From Forficula auricularia (taxonomy: Eukaryota; Arthropoda; Insecta; Dermaptera; Forficulidae): DNA of 64,000 nucleotides. Position numbers and translations under genes: made by a program. The DNA is taken from positions 5,858,280 to 5,922,279 of the forward strand of contig JALMQS010000066.1 in NCBI GenBank assembly GCA_024734495.1, in the 5' to 3' direction. The notes under the pieces are model-generated. The model ran no database searches, was not told where the DNA came from, and saw only the letters and a program-made list of their open reading frames with translations. Of the stretch, positions 11,990 through 21,514 are shown piece after piece. Every line of letters starts with the position of its first letter. The first letter of the stretch is position 1.

Positions 11990-12640
11990 TCAAATTTAAT
12001 AATTTGCGAATTTTTCGCAACCCTTTGAATGATGCAAGGGCCACGTGCTATGCCACTGTGAATACTACTGTACTATATTTTAAAAGTACCAAAATTGGAA
12101 GCGTTGGTTCGAAACACAAAAGCTTTATTTATTTATTCAAAACAAAAACAAAATACAACAACAAAAAAACGGCCTACTAACATTAACAAAAACAATATTC
12201 AAATCAGAATATTACTCCATTCCCTCTTTGTTCAAGAGGTTTTATAACTATAACCCTTCCAAATAATAATTGACCTTTGTGTCTCTCTCCCGAACAATCT
12301 CGAATCCAAAGGACTTTTCATACTTCTTTTCTCTTTCCTATTTACTCCTTCCTCTTCAGTTCTCTCAGGACTGTTGCACATTTTCAGTCTATTTCGATGG
12401 ACAATACTTTTTTTCTTGGATGGATAATTGGTTTAGATGGAATTCATTCTTTTCTTGAAGAGCCGCCCAGAATTGGCTCGAGCTCCACTTGATTTTCATG
12501 TCTGGCTGCAATCAAAGCTTGGCTTAAGCTAGAAAGTGAGCATTGGTTAAGGCTCGACCCATGACTGGGCAGACAAGGCCTGGCAACCCAGGCTTGGTTC
12601 AAGCTTCATACGATGGTATAAGGCTGGCTCTTCCTACCTG
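11990..12640. other. No gene recognised; GC-richer patch at 12450-12620
   Basis: The patch repeats words such as AAGCTTGG, GGCTCGA and GGCAACCCAGGCTTGG. Short open frames on both strands show no recognisable domain. It may be the untranslated or 3' part of the adjacent LINE. Confidence 0.35.
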
Positions 12641-12643
12641 GGA

Positions 12644-12969
12644 CTATATCAATCTCTCCAAAATTTTGCCCATCAGACTCGTTAAACTCACTGGTCTATA
12701 ATTACAAGCCAAGCTCTTATCTTCCCTCTCATAAACAGGGATAACCAATGCTCTTTTCCTAACAAGAGGCATAGTTACCTCATCTAAAGACCTATTAAAT
12801 AGTAAGTATTTAAACATTTTGAAATACTATCCACTACAAATTTCAAGAGATCACTATTAATTTGATCTTCCTCCGAGGCTTTTCCTGATTTTAACCTCTT
12901 AATGCCTAAGGTTACATCAGATTCCAAGACTAAATTTTCCATCTGAATATCACTAGAAACCATCACCAT
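12644..12969 (-). pseudogene. LINE reverse transcriptase fragment (first motifs)
   Basis: The minus strand reads VTLGIKRLKSGKASEEDQIN, LLKFVVDSISKCLN, then after a frameshift LFNRSLDEVTMP, VIPVYERE and NYRPVSLTS, ending MGKILERLI and a stop. These are N-terminal reverse-transcriptase blocks of CR1/Jockey-type non-LTR elements. The catalytic YADD region is absent. It is a separate, differently diverged element from the LINE at 13312-15359. Confidence 0.75.
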
Positions 12970-13311
12970 CTCGTGTTTCAGCCATTATAACAAAAAAAAA
13001 AGAATATTTTGAAAATAAACAAAATGTTTACCTTAGCAACGCAGAGATATCCTTATTCCAGCCTAATTTCAAAACCAACCCTTGTTCTTCTTATCTCTAA
13101 ATGAAAAGAAGAGTTATCAAACCCCTCTCTCCAAAAGAACTAATTAAAACTTATCAAAAAGCTTTAAATTTGCAAGACAGCTTTTTGTTTATCTATCAAA
13201 CTTCAGAGAATATATAATATATAGAAGTATGAAATTGTTTTATTATGCATATTATTTGTTCTTCTTTTTTTGTTTCTAGAACATTTGCTACATTTTTCGA
13301 ATAGACTATTC

Positions 13312-14340
13312 ACGGTCTTTGTATTTTTTCTTTGTGTCTTTGTAGATTCAATATTAGAAAAGTGTGGTCCGTGAATTGATCTAAGTCTGTTGTATTCATT
13401 AATAACTGATTCCTGAGCTATAATATTACATAATTACATCAAAATTAATAAGATTTCCTGGATTTTTACCTGCTTTAAAAATAGGGATAATTGTTGTTTC
13501 TTTCCAATCTGATGGGATTCTACAGGTTTCATATATGTCATTTAATATATCTTTAAGGATAAAAAGAGACGAAGAAGAGATATTTTTTATTAACTGTAAT
13601 GGGATATGGTCGGGACCGGGTGAGGAGATTTTTTGCTTAATTATTGCATGGGAAAGTTCTATTGTAAATGGGTCTGAAATATAATTATTCATATTATTTC
13701 CACTACTTAAGAAATCCACTTGTATTGGATTCGAGAATGCAGGGGCGATTTTATCAGCTATTTTTTCGAGTAGATCTTTAGATATTATTGGGGAATTCTT
13801 ATAAGGTGAGGAGTATGTATTTTTTAAAGATTTAATTATTTTCCAGATTTTATCAGAAGAAGTATCAGGATTTATAGTTTCGCAAAACTCTTCCCATTTT
13901 TCTTTCTTTTTAAGCTTGTATAATTTTTGTGTAATTTTATTAATTTGATTGTAAGTAGATAGATTCTTCGCAGATGGATTTCTTTTGAATCTGTTAAACG
14001 CTTGATTTCTAATATTTTTTGATTTTGACAATCTTCATCCCACCAATATTTTTCAGATTAACTATCTTTTGAACAAGGTATGGAAGAATTTGCTGCTGAT
14101 TTTAATGAATTTATAAATTCTTCGTATGAATTAGAAGTACTAAGCTTCTGTGACAGAGTCACTTTAAACAGTTCCCAATTAGCATTTTTTTAGTTTCCAT
14201 GGAGATCGAGGAGTGATAATATGATTTTTATTATGAGCTTCAAATGATATTTGAAATAAAATTGGAATATGGTCGCTACCTAAAGAGTAATTTAAAGTTT
14301 GCCATTTTCCACGAGGCAATAGGTCAGAAGAACATAATGC
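13312..14340 (-). pseudogene. Jockey-like LINE: endonuclease C-terminus, linker and RT start
   Basis: In order on the minus strand: LPRGKWQTLNYSLGSDHIPI (end of an APE-type endonuclease, with the SDH motif), SPWKLKKCNWELFK, a linker with YWWDEDC read through frame changes, KKEKWEEFCETI, and then RT block SSPGPDHIPLQLIKNI with WKETTIIPIFKAGKNP. It stops before the palm motifs. The 5' part of the endonuclease lies at 15130-15359, separated by an inserted LTR/gag cassette. Downstream, IAQESVINEYNRLRSI is shared with the duplicate at 15360. Confidence 0.75.
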
Positions 14341-14344
14341 AATG

Positions 14345-14997
14345 TTTAATACCTCTTTCAGAGTAGGATTCTCCAATTGTAATTAGGCTGTTCGCACATG
14401 ATCATGAGGTGTATGTAAAATAATCATATCTCGGATATGTTCATCTACTAAAGAATTATTGCACTCAGATTTATTGCAACTAAATTTACAAAATCGTGCA
14501 AGTCCTTGCAATTCTGCTACCCACTCAGCATACATCTGTTCTTGAACCATAAAACATCGATAGAATTTGTATCGAGACATAATGACTTGTACTTTAGTCG
14601 TAAAATGATTTGTTAATTTGGAAGTTATATCAATATAAGAAAGCTTAAAAATATCATTCGTCCCAAATAATTTTTGTAATAAAGTGTATACTCCACTTCC
14701 GGCCCAAGATAGAAAATAAGCTCGCCTTTGCTCTTCATTTCTTAATTGATGTGCTTCAAAATGTTGATTCAACCGACTAAGATAAATATTCCAATCTTCA
14801 GCTCCCAAAATATTAAACTCAGTGAATGAAGGTAAATTAAAAATAGCAGTGGCAGCAGACTCTCTTTGCTCTTTCCTCCCTTCCCCTTGAGAATTATGAT
14901 TGGTACCTTTTTCTAATATGGCCAGCATTATCTTTTGTTGCTCCTGCATACGATCCATCACCTTTGCCAATAATTCCTCCATTATCCTCGTCGCCAA
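14345..14997 (-). pseudogene. LTR-retrotransposon gag start inserted in the LINE
   Basis: The frame (ATG at 14997) has a Q-rich N-terminus (MQEQQKIM), then DWNIYLSRLNQHFEAHQL, AYFLSWAG, LFGTNDI, LTNHFTTKVQVIMSRYKF and LQGLARFCKF. These are landmarks of K02A2.6-like Ty3/gypsy Gag. A stop after HDHVRTA is followed in frame by LENPTLKEVLNIA, which still fits Gag. LINE endonuclease sequence then resumes abruptly near 14340. No pol sequence is present. Confidence 0.75.
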
Positions 14998-14999
14998 TT

Positions 15000-15129
15000 T
15001 GTAATGTTCAAGAGCTCAAGAAAAGAACGAACTCTTTGTTTATAAACTTATTTATTAACTAAATAAAAAATCATTAACAATAAGATAAACCAGCACTGGT
15101 TGCCTCTAGCACTCTTAACATATATTACA
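15000..15129 (-). mobile_element. Short solo 5' LTR (130 bp)
   Basis: On the minus strand the LTR starts TGTAATATATG and ends GAACATTACA. It is immediately followed by AATTGGCGACGAGGAT, a primer-binding-site-like sequence preceding gag. The LTR plus partial gag is flanked by TATG on both sides, and removing the insert rejoins the LINE endonuclease codons IDITIVCSSD. No 3' LTR exists, so the insert is internally deleted or was captured by microhomology. Confidence 0.65.
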
Positions 15130-15359
15130 CATACTATGGTGATGTCTATTGCTGATGGAATGCAATGTGGCCTAAAATATGTCTTTGATCCATCGTTTGC
15201 AATGGTCAAATTCCCATCTTGTACAGCCTTATATAGTTCCAATCCTATGGAATCCGTTCTACGATCACCCCACGCTGGGTGATGTGCATTAAAATCGCCA
15301 CACACCATTAAGGGATCAAATAGATCCGACCATTCCAACCATTTTTTCGCATAAACCAT
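15130..15359 (-). pseudogene. LINE endonuclease, 5' portion
   Basis: CGDFNAHHPAWGDRRTDSIG and SAIDITIV are conserved APE-type endonuclease blocks of Jockey/I-like LINEs; the GDFNAHH aspartate and asparagine are catalytic in the family. Such enzymes nick target DNA to prime reverse transcription. The frame joins the C-terminal portion at 14340 across the LTR/gag insert. The upstream end is cut at about 15355 by the duplicated RT segment. Confidence 0.75.
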
Positions 15360-15923
15360 TCACGGTCTTTGTATTGTTTTCTTTGTGTCTTTGTAGATTC
15401 AATATTAGATAAGTGTGGTCGGTGAATAGATCTAAGTCTGTTGTATTCATTAATAACTGATTCTTGAGCTATAATATTAGATACCGATATCAAAATTAAT
15501 AAGATTTCCTGGATTTTTACCTGCTTTAAGAATAGGGATAATTGTTGTTTCTTTCCAATCTGATTGGATTCTACAGGTTTCATATATGTCATTTAATATA
15601 TCTTTAAGGATAAAAAGACACGAAGTAGGGATATTTTTTATTAACTGTAATGGGATATGGTCGGGTCCGGGTGAAGAGATTTTTTGCTTAATTATTGCGT
15701 GGGAAAGTTCTTCTATTGTAAATGGGTCAGAAATATATTTATTCATATTATTTCCACTACCTAAGAAATCCACTTGTATTGGATTCGAGAATGCAGGGGC
15801 GATTTTATCAGCTATTTTTTCGAGTAGATCTTTGGATATAATTAAGGAATTCTTATAGGGTGAGGAATATTCATTTTTTAAAGATTTAATTATTTTCCAG
15901 ATTTTATCAGAGGTATAGATCAT
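15360..15923 (-). pseudogene. Duplicate of LINE RT segment 13312-13867
   Basis: This reads SDKIWKIIKSLKNEYSSPYK, SSPGPDHIPLQLIKNIPTS and SDWKETTIIPILKAGKNP, nearly identical to the downstream copy and in the same orientation. Both copies end with the same trailing sequence (ACAAAGACACAAAGA). It retains EELSHAI where the other copy has lost a residue. It is either a second truncated insertion or a segmental duplication. Confidence 0.75.
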
Positions 15924-15944
15924 ATTAAAAAAAATGCCTGCTGT

Positions 15945-16066
15945 AAAAGCTCATAAAAAGTACTGAAATAGCTTAATAAGCACGTTTATTCAATCTAAAA
16001 ATCATACTAATACAATTATATAATAACAACAAAACTACAATAATCACGGCTAACTTAATCTCTGCA
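15945..16066 (-). mobile_element. Duplicate fragment of the gypsy leader
   Basis: This matches about 10447-10600 closely (for example AATCTAAAAATCATACTAAT, and AATCACGGCTAACTTAATCT). It covers only part of the 5' leader with no adjoining gag or LTR, so it is a fragment or recombination product. Confidence 0.7.
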
Positions 16067-16095
16067 CCTGCTACAATGCTAACATCGTGTAAATT

Positions 16096-16359
16096 TTGTT
16101 TATAAATACATTTCAGTTGCAGGTATTAGCTCGCAGACCGAACCGTAGTTGGTCATTTTCAACATGGTTTTACAATAAGCTTCCTTACTTGTATAAAAGG
16201 GTAAGGCGAGTTAATTGCAAGTGTAAACTTGCATGTCATCACAGTGGCTACCTATATTCCGGGCAATGTACACAAAATACGCTATTGAATGAAACAGGCA
16301 AGAATCGTCGGGTATTGAAACTATCCGATGAGGTCACGACCCGCTATTTTTCAAGATAA
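16096..16359 (+). other. Open frame, unassigned, in retrotransposon debris
   Basis: An 87-residue frame is rich in basic residues and has three clustered cysteines (VNCKCKLAC). I recognise no domain on either strand. On the minus strand DSFNTRRFL faintly recalls the protease region of gypsy elements. Its position between gypsy fragments suggests a degraded retrotransposon part. Confidence 0.3.
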
Positions 16360-16529
16360 ACATCTCTGTTGGTAAAAAAATTCCCATTCACATTAGACAT
16401 TATGGGTAGTAGATTATTATTAATATTTAAATAAAACAGTTAAAAATAAATAAACAATAAGATGTTAATATAGGCTGGGGTTTGATGCATTAGATGGGGC
16501 GACTACTTGAAGCTAACTTAATAATTGCT

Positions 16530-17118
16530 ACGGTTTGCGGTGCTCATTTCTTCTTCGTTGAGTTGGCGATATAATTGGTTGTTTGAAGGCGAAAGACGTC
16601 TGATGAGCTTTTTTTACAGTGGCTATAGGGCGCTGTGCTTAGATGGTTGATGATTTTCTCTGACCTAGCGTCCAGGTCGCAGACGATATATGCAAATTTT
16701 GTCCTCTCATCACTTGTTTGTTTTCCTGATGAAATTGTTGCTCGATTTGAGCAAACCAAATAGATGATTCTTCCGGCGGAAATTTTATTGCGATTCGACC
16801 GATGCTGCCATGTGATTCGGGTATTTGCGAATCGTGGGGTGAACCGCAATTGGAATTAGGTGTACACCGTCTTTGAAATTATTTGGAATTACTTTGGAAT
16901 TCATTAGATAATCTATTGTCATCTATTGTCTTCTCTTGGAAATGCAAGTGGAAGTAGGTGTACACGATTTTAGGTCGCGGTTCACCCCTCGTTGCTAATG
17001 CAATTGATTCTGTTGCTCTTACAAGGAAGTTTTGTTGGAGAGATTTCTTTAGCTGTGCTTGGAGTTCTTTGACTGTCCATGTATTATTTTCTCTTTTTGT
17101 TAATTCGGGGTCACTCAA
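16530..17118 (-). pseudogene. Gypsy gag, interrupted by a MITE
   Basis: Reading on the minus strand, SDPELTKRENNTW and VKELQAQLKKSLQQNFLVRA (a possible coiled coil) are cut by the MITE at 16833-16991. The frame resumes as IPESHGSIGRI, IKFPPEESSIWFAQIEQQFH and, after a frameshift, KFAYIVCDLDARSEKIINHL. The WFAQIEQQF and YIVCDLD blocks are the familiar start of gypsy Gag. Loss of frame and the MITE insertion make it inactive. Confidence 0.7.
16833..16991. mobile_element. CGAGGGGTGAACC-end MITE (159 bp) inside gag
   Basis: The ends are CGTGGGGTGAACCGCAA and TCGCGGTTCACCCCTCG. The flanks TTGCGAAT (16825-16832) and TTGCTAAT (16992-16999) form an 8-bp target duplication with one mismatch. Removing it rejoins the gag frame. 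No coding capacity. Confidence 0.85.
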
Positions 17119-17290
17119 TTTGGATAAAATAATAAGGATAATTATGAAACACTACGTGGTTTATTCAGTTCAAATGTTTACAATATTTGTTTTGAGAAAA
17201 ATCATAATCCCAAAGAATAATTTAAAATGTCTTTTCTATTCTGAGTGGCAGCGAATTAATGCCGCCACAGGTTTCTTCTAACTTGTAAAG
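17119..17290 (-). mobile_element. Gypsy 5' leader/LTR remnant
   Basis: On the minus strand TTGAGTGACCCCGAATTAAC, a primer-binding-site-like sequence, lies at the gag start, preceded by about 150 bp shared with 7672-7830. The outer LTR boundary is not determinable. Confidence 0.55.
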
Positions 17291-17860
17291 TACAAGCAAG
17301 AGAAATATGAAGTTTTCTAATTTAGTTAAGCTTATGGACTAGTATTGAAAAAAAAAATCAGCCATATACAGGTTTCCAGTGAAAAGTTACAAAATGATAC
17401 GAGTTGCTTCCTGTAAATGGTAGTCTGGCAGATGTACGCCTGCTCGAATCGAACTTGGCTGGGGCATGATGATGCCGTGCACCCAGATAAATAAAACAAT
17501 TAACTACAATAATAATAATCATTACCACAATGTCCCACATGAACAGATCAAATCTTATTTTAAAAATGTTTTAATTTTGTAATTATTTTTCTATTGCCAA
17601 TGATAAATATATAAATCAATGGTATAGCAACACAGATTCAGAAAAAAATTGATAGTATAAAATTTATATGTGATCAGATGTCGCCCCAAAATGCCCTTCA
17701 AAATAAAGTGTCATAAATTTATTTAATTTATTTCTAATAAATGACTAATCGTTTTAAAAATCAAGGAATATATGCCGTCGTTGTTACTAAATAGTTTCTT
17801 TAGCTATAAAAACAAAATAGAGTTATCAGGAAAAAATTAATACAAGTAACAAGTGCATAC
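17291..17860. other. No gene recognised
   Basis: AT-rich. A short GC-richer patch at 17400-17490 (with CATGATGATGCCGTG) has no recognisable product. Confidence 0.4.
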
Positions 17861-18069
17861 GGGGAGCCGGGTTGGCCGAACTGGCTAACGCGCTGGCCCC
17901 GTTTCAGCACCGTTGATGACGATGTTCAAGCGTGAGGCCGGGGTTCGATTCTGGCTCACATATAAAATTTCTACCGGCTAAAACTCGGCTCCCTCACTAA
18001 CCCTACTAACACTTTACTGATATGCTGTCTAAATGGGTTTTATAAATAATAAAAAAACAAACAAACAAC
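17861..18069 (+). mobile_element. tRNA-derived SINE, plus copy
   Basis: The head GGGGAGCCGGGTTGGCC contains an A-box-like TGGCCGAACTGGC, and a B-box GGGTTCGATTC lies at 17941-17951. The body carries AAACTCGGCTCCCTCACTAA, and an A/CAA-rich tail follows. Pol III boxes would drive its transcription. A second copy in opposite orientation lies at 23826-24027. Confidence 0.85.
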
Positions 18070-19271
18070 TCCATACAACAATTTTAAGTGCAAAATATAA
18101 CATAACAACTTTTGAGAAAATTTTTGTAAAATTTTGTATGAAAATTCCTTACTGATGTATGTAAAATTATTGATAACAATTGAAGGGCTAAAAAACAATC
18201 AAGGTCCATTTCAAGTTTGTTTTTTATTAAATTTATTTTCATAATTTAATTTTCAAAAAATTATTTTATATTGTAGTTTTCTTTTAATAGATGTATGTTG
18301 GATTTTATTAAAAATATTTTTTTTAATTATTGCCTTCCACAAATCTATAACCTAACATGAAACTTTCAATTTAGATTTCTGAAAATTTTTGCAAAAGAGA
18401 CATGTTCGTTTTTAGCCGTAGATCTTGAATTGTTCAAATGTTTAAAGGAATAAATAGTTTGAAAGTTTATAATAAGAAAATAAGGATTATAAACTTTCAA
18501 ATTAACACAAATTATGGACGGAAATGATAATAGTAATAAATAGTATTGTGAAACAAATAGCTTAGTCTATTATTTTAGAATTAAATGTTAAAATAATTTG
18601 GTTATAATTATTAATTTATCTGATTATTGTTTCTGAATAAGAACTTTGGTAGTATAAAAATAAAATAAAAATAGAAATTTATTAAAAAAAAAATGATTAT
18701 ACTAGTAATTTAAATTAATTCTCTAATTTTACCATGGTAAGATATATTCCGAAAAATCTTCATTAAAATTAATTCGTCTTCTAAAGACAACTGTAAAATG
18801 AATTAGTGCATTTAAATCTGAAAGATTAAGCATTTCGATAAAAGATCAATCTTTTTCATCTATTGTATGTACATTTTTACACGAGCCCCTAAAACTATGC
18901 AATCATATTACGTAGCTGTCGCGCTTGAAGCCTAGTCTAGAGGTAAATGCATTTTTTTTACATTGTAGAAGAATTTTTATTTATTTTTTTAAATAGAAAA
19001 TAAGAGATGAAATTTTCGCTATGCACCCTCATTGCATTCCATAGTTTATTGCCCTCCTTTATAACACATACATAATTTTCGGCAACTTCCAAGTATAACT
19101 ATCTTTTCTTTATTCCAGCCCTTTGTCCTCTACATCTGTTCTTTCGGCTTTAAGGCCATCCCATCCCCATGATAATTCTTTCATATTTACACTAAGTCAT
19201 AAATAACTGTCCATAATATTAAAATTAAAATAAATTCTGTTCATTATTTCATGTTATCTTTAGTCAATGTT
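18070..19271. other. No gene recognised
   Basis: AT-rich, stop-dense sequence with no bounded repeat I can support. Confidence 0.45.
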
Positions 19272-19308
19272 CTCCTGACGATGAGTTAAGAGCTCGAAAT
19301 ATATAGAG
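19272..19308 (+). ncRNA. Hammerhead-ribozyme-like motif
   Basis: The core CTGACGA at 19275-19281 is followed by a 5-bp stem II (GAGTT/AGCTC, loop AAG), GAAA, then self-complementary ATATAT, cleavage-site-like A, and GAG, which pairs with the CTC before the core. This fits the small hammerheads of Penelope-like elements. TTGTGAAACACCACCAACTC downstream resembles the terminal phrase of the other hammerhead-bearing repeats here. Confidence 0.6.
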
Positions 19309-20199
19309 TAAACTAAAAAAATCTTTGTATTTTAATTTTTCTCCTTGTGAAACACCACCAACTCCAACCTAATTTAATTTGAACAATGTTTCACTATAAA
19401 CCAACACCGCGTTCCCTAAATTTGATTGTAGAAGTATTGAAAATTTGATTTAGAGTTTTAATTATAATAAAGAAATGTTAATTTAACATTAGATTTAATA
19501 TCTCATTCACCATATAAGATAATAATTATTAAAATTATAAAATAAAGTAAAATTTTTGATGCGAATAGTATCTTAACCATTGTAATAGGCTAACGATCCA
19601 AAAAAGTGCACCGAGATACACCTATAGTGATAGACTCTTGCATTTCTATCAAGAACAGAGTGTTTAAAAGAATTAGTTTGTGTGCGCATTTGAAGGTCTT
19701 GAAGGAATGAAAATGTTGAGATTCGTCAAACAAATCTTTATTTAAGATATTATATCACATACGACGAGAGATGGCTGTGTATAGATAATTTCTTAAAAGA
19801 TGAGAGGATTCAATATGTAAAGTATCGAGTCTAACCAATTTTACTTTAGTATTTAATTTTATGTTTTCTTTGATATGCTTTATTCTATTACACTCAATGC
19901 ACTTTGAGATAAAGGGTTTTCACCACACACAACTAGCTAACAGAAAACAGGATTAGATTGGATTGAGATTAAATGATATCAACAAATCTTAAAGGGTATT
20001 GGGATCGGAGATCTGGCCGTAAGCAAGATCTTTGAGACACATTGGTCATAGACTAAGAACATATTGTACCTAGCGAAGAACAAATAATTAAAATAAAGAT
20101 AATTGAATTTCATACTCAGCTCATTAATAATTCCGTACTCTATAACTAAGTGTAGAAAGTAAGCAAGTTTGTTTTACAACTTTACAGGCTTTTCTATGA
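19309..20199. other. No gene recognised
   Basis: AT-rich. Apart from the terminal phrase of the preceding ribozyme-bearing repeat, nothing was recognised. Confidence 0.4.
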
Positions 20200-21084
20200 A
20201 GCAAGGTCGGGGTAACTGGGGATGGGGCAACTAGACCCAGGGGTCCTGTAACGCCAGAGATTTTAATTTTACGCATTTTTTAGCGCAATTCTTTTTCATA
20301 TTGGTGGGAAATTTTCAGTGTTCCTGAATTAGAAAATTTCTTTAAGTTTATTTTATACTTGAGTACTTGGTTAAGTTAATTACTTATTTACTTATTTATC
20401 CAGTTATGTGCTTACTTCTTACATAGTTGCTTTGCCCAGTTCCTTGAAAATATTGGGGCCTGGTAAAGTACTTAATTAAGGCTTTCAACAACTCAGAACT
20501 TATTTAACTTTATTTCAATAGGTAAAATAAATTATTTTGTTTAGTTGTTTGATTTATGATACTTTTGAATTTTCCTGTAATAAAAAATCGATTTTAAAAA
20601 TTATACTTGGCGTTTAAACTTATCTACCTTAAAGAATTCAATGAATAAAAAAATAGAGGTCTTGGTACAACCTGGCCAGCCTAGTCAGGGCCCAATCGCT
20701 TACATCTTTGATTATTTTAATCCTGTCCTCGAATGAGACTAATTCTACCTGCACCAGGGGCCTTGAGGACAAGGGAACATGTCCAACTGCTCAAAAGATG
20801 TTAAAAGTCAAATAAAAGCAACAAATAGAGCTGGGCTGAACAGAAAATATCCACAACGTTTAACTGAAGCCCAGCCGCAAAACTTTACATTCAACTTAAG
20901 ATAATTCCAAAATTTTGAATAATCAAAGTTGAAAGTATCATGATATTTGAAGAAAATTTCATCTTTCAATTAATATAGTACGAGATCTATAAATTGTGAG
21001 GAAGCTTAGTTATAGCCAAAAATATGAGTATATCCTTAGGGAAAACAAAAGAAGCTGGCCCAGTTACCCCACTGACCTTACTTC
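20200..21084. mobile_element. TIR element of about 885 bp
   Basis: The terminal inverted repeats read AAGGTCGGGGTAACTGGG and, on the opposite strand at the right end, AAGGTCAGTGGGGTAACTGGG. The interior has a GC-richer stretch at 20660-20790 but no transposase. It sits just downstream of exon 4 of the EGF gene, inside the presumed intron 4. Confidence 0.55.
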
Positions 21085-21381
21085 GTTTTCAAAGTTCAGA
21101 ACTCTGTTCTAAATCATTTGAACTAAAGAAGCACGAAGCCCCAATATCTTTTGATTACTCTCATATATATGTACTATATATTTTTTATTAAGTTTACTTG
21201 TTTATTTAAAGAATATCTTGAACAAACGACTTGAATGCGTGAAGGACGATTTACAAACAAATTGGATGTAATATTTTATGGAAGCAAACGAGCATCTTCT
21301 CGTGTTGCCCTCTTGATCTCAAGTGTGGCTGGTCATATTAATAAGGTGAGTGTTTGAAGTAGTAGGTGTGGTGGAACTCAC

Positions 21382-21514
21382 GTGTCTGGCAGAAGCAGCC
21401 CGGTGAAGCCCTCGGTGCATCTGCATTCCAGAGGCTTGGTACAATAACCGTTGTTGACAACCTGGGAGGACTTGACATTCTCGACGGGTCTCGCCTGCCC
21501 AGCCTAGTCGACAT
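21382..21514 (-). pseudogene. Exon 4 of the EGF gene, two frameshifts and a Cys loss
   Basis: The acceptor is TTTGGTGCAG and the donor ACAC followed by GTGAG. It starts in the phase left by exon 3 (AG+A, Arg) and reads CRLGWAGETRRECQVLPGC. An extra base near 21450-21458 shifts to the frame NGYCTKPLECRCTEGFTGLL, and a second extra base near 21389-21396 shifts to CQT. The length of 133 nt would become 131, restoring a phase-1 donor, without the two extra bases. The Arg codon CGT at 21484-21486 stands where the EGF pattern demands Cys (TGT). Either pseudogenisation or consensus errors would explain this. Confidence 0.75.

Noticed and set aside
14383..14997. Gag frame as a host gene
   Set aside because: It lies directly behind an LTR and primer-binding-like site and inside a LINE, with retroelement Gag landmarks.
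17861..17955. Functional tRNA gene
   Set aside because: A and B boxes are present, but the acceptor stem and anticodon arm do not form a cloverleaf, and a SINE body and tail follow.
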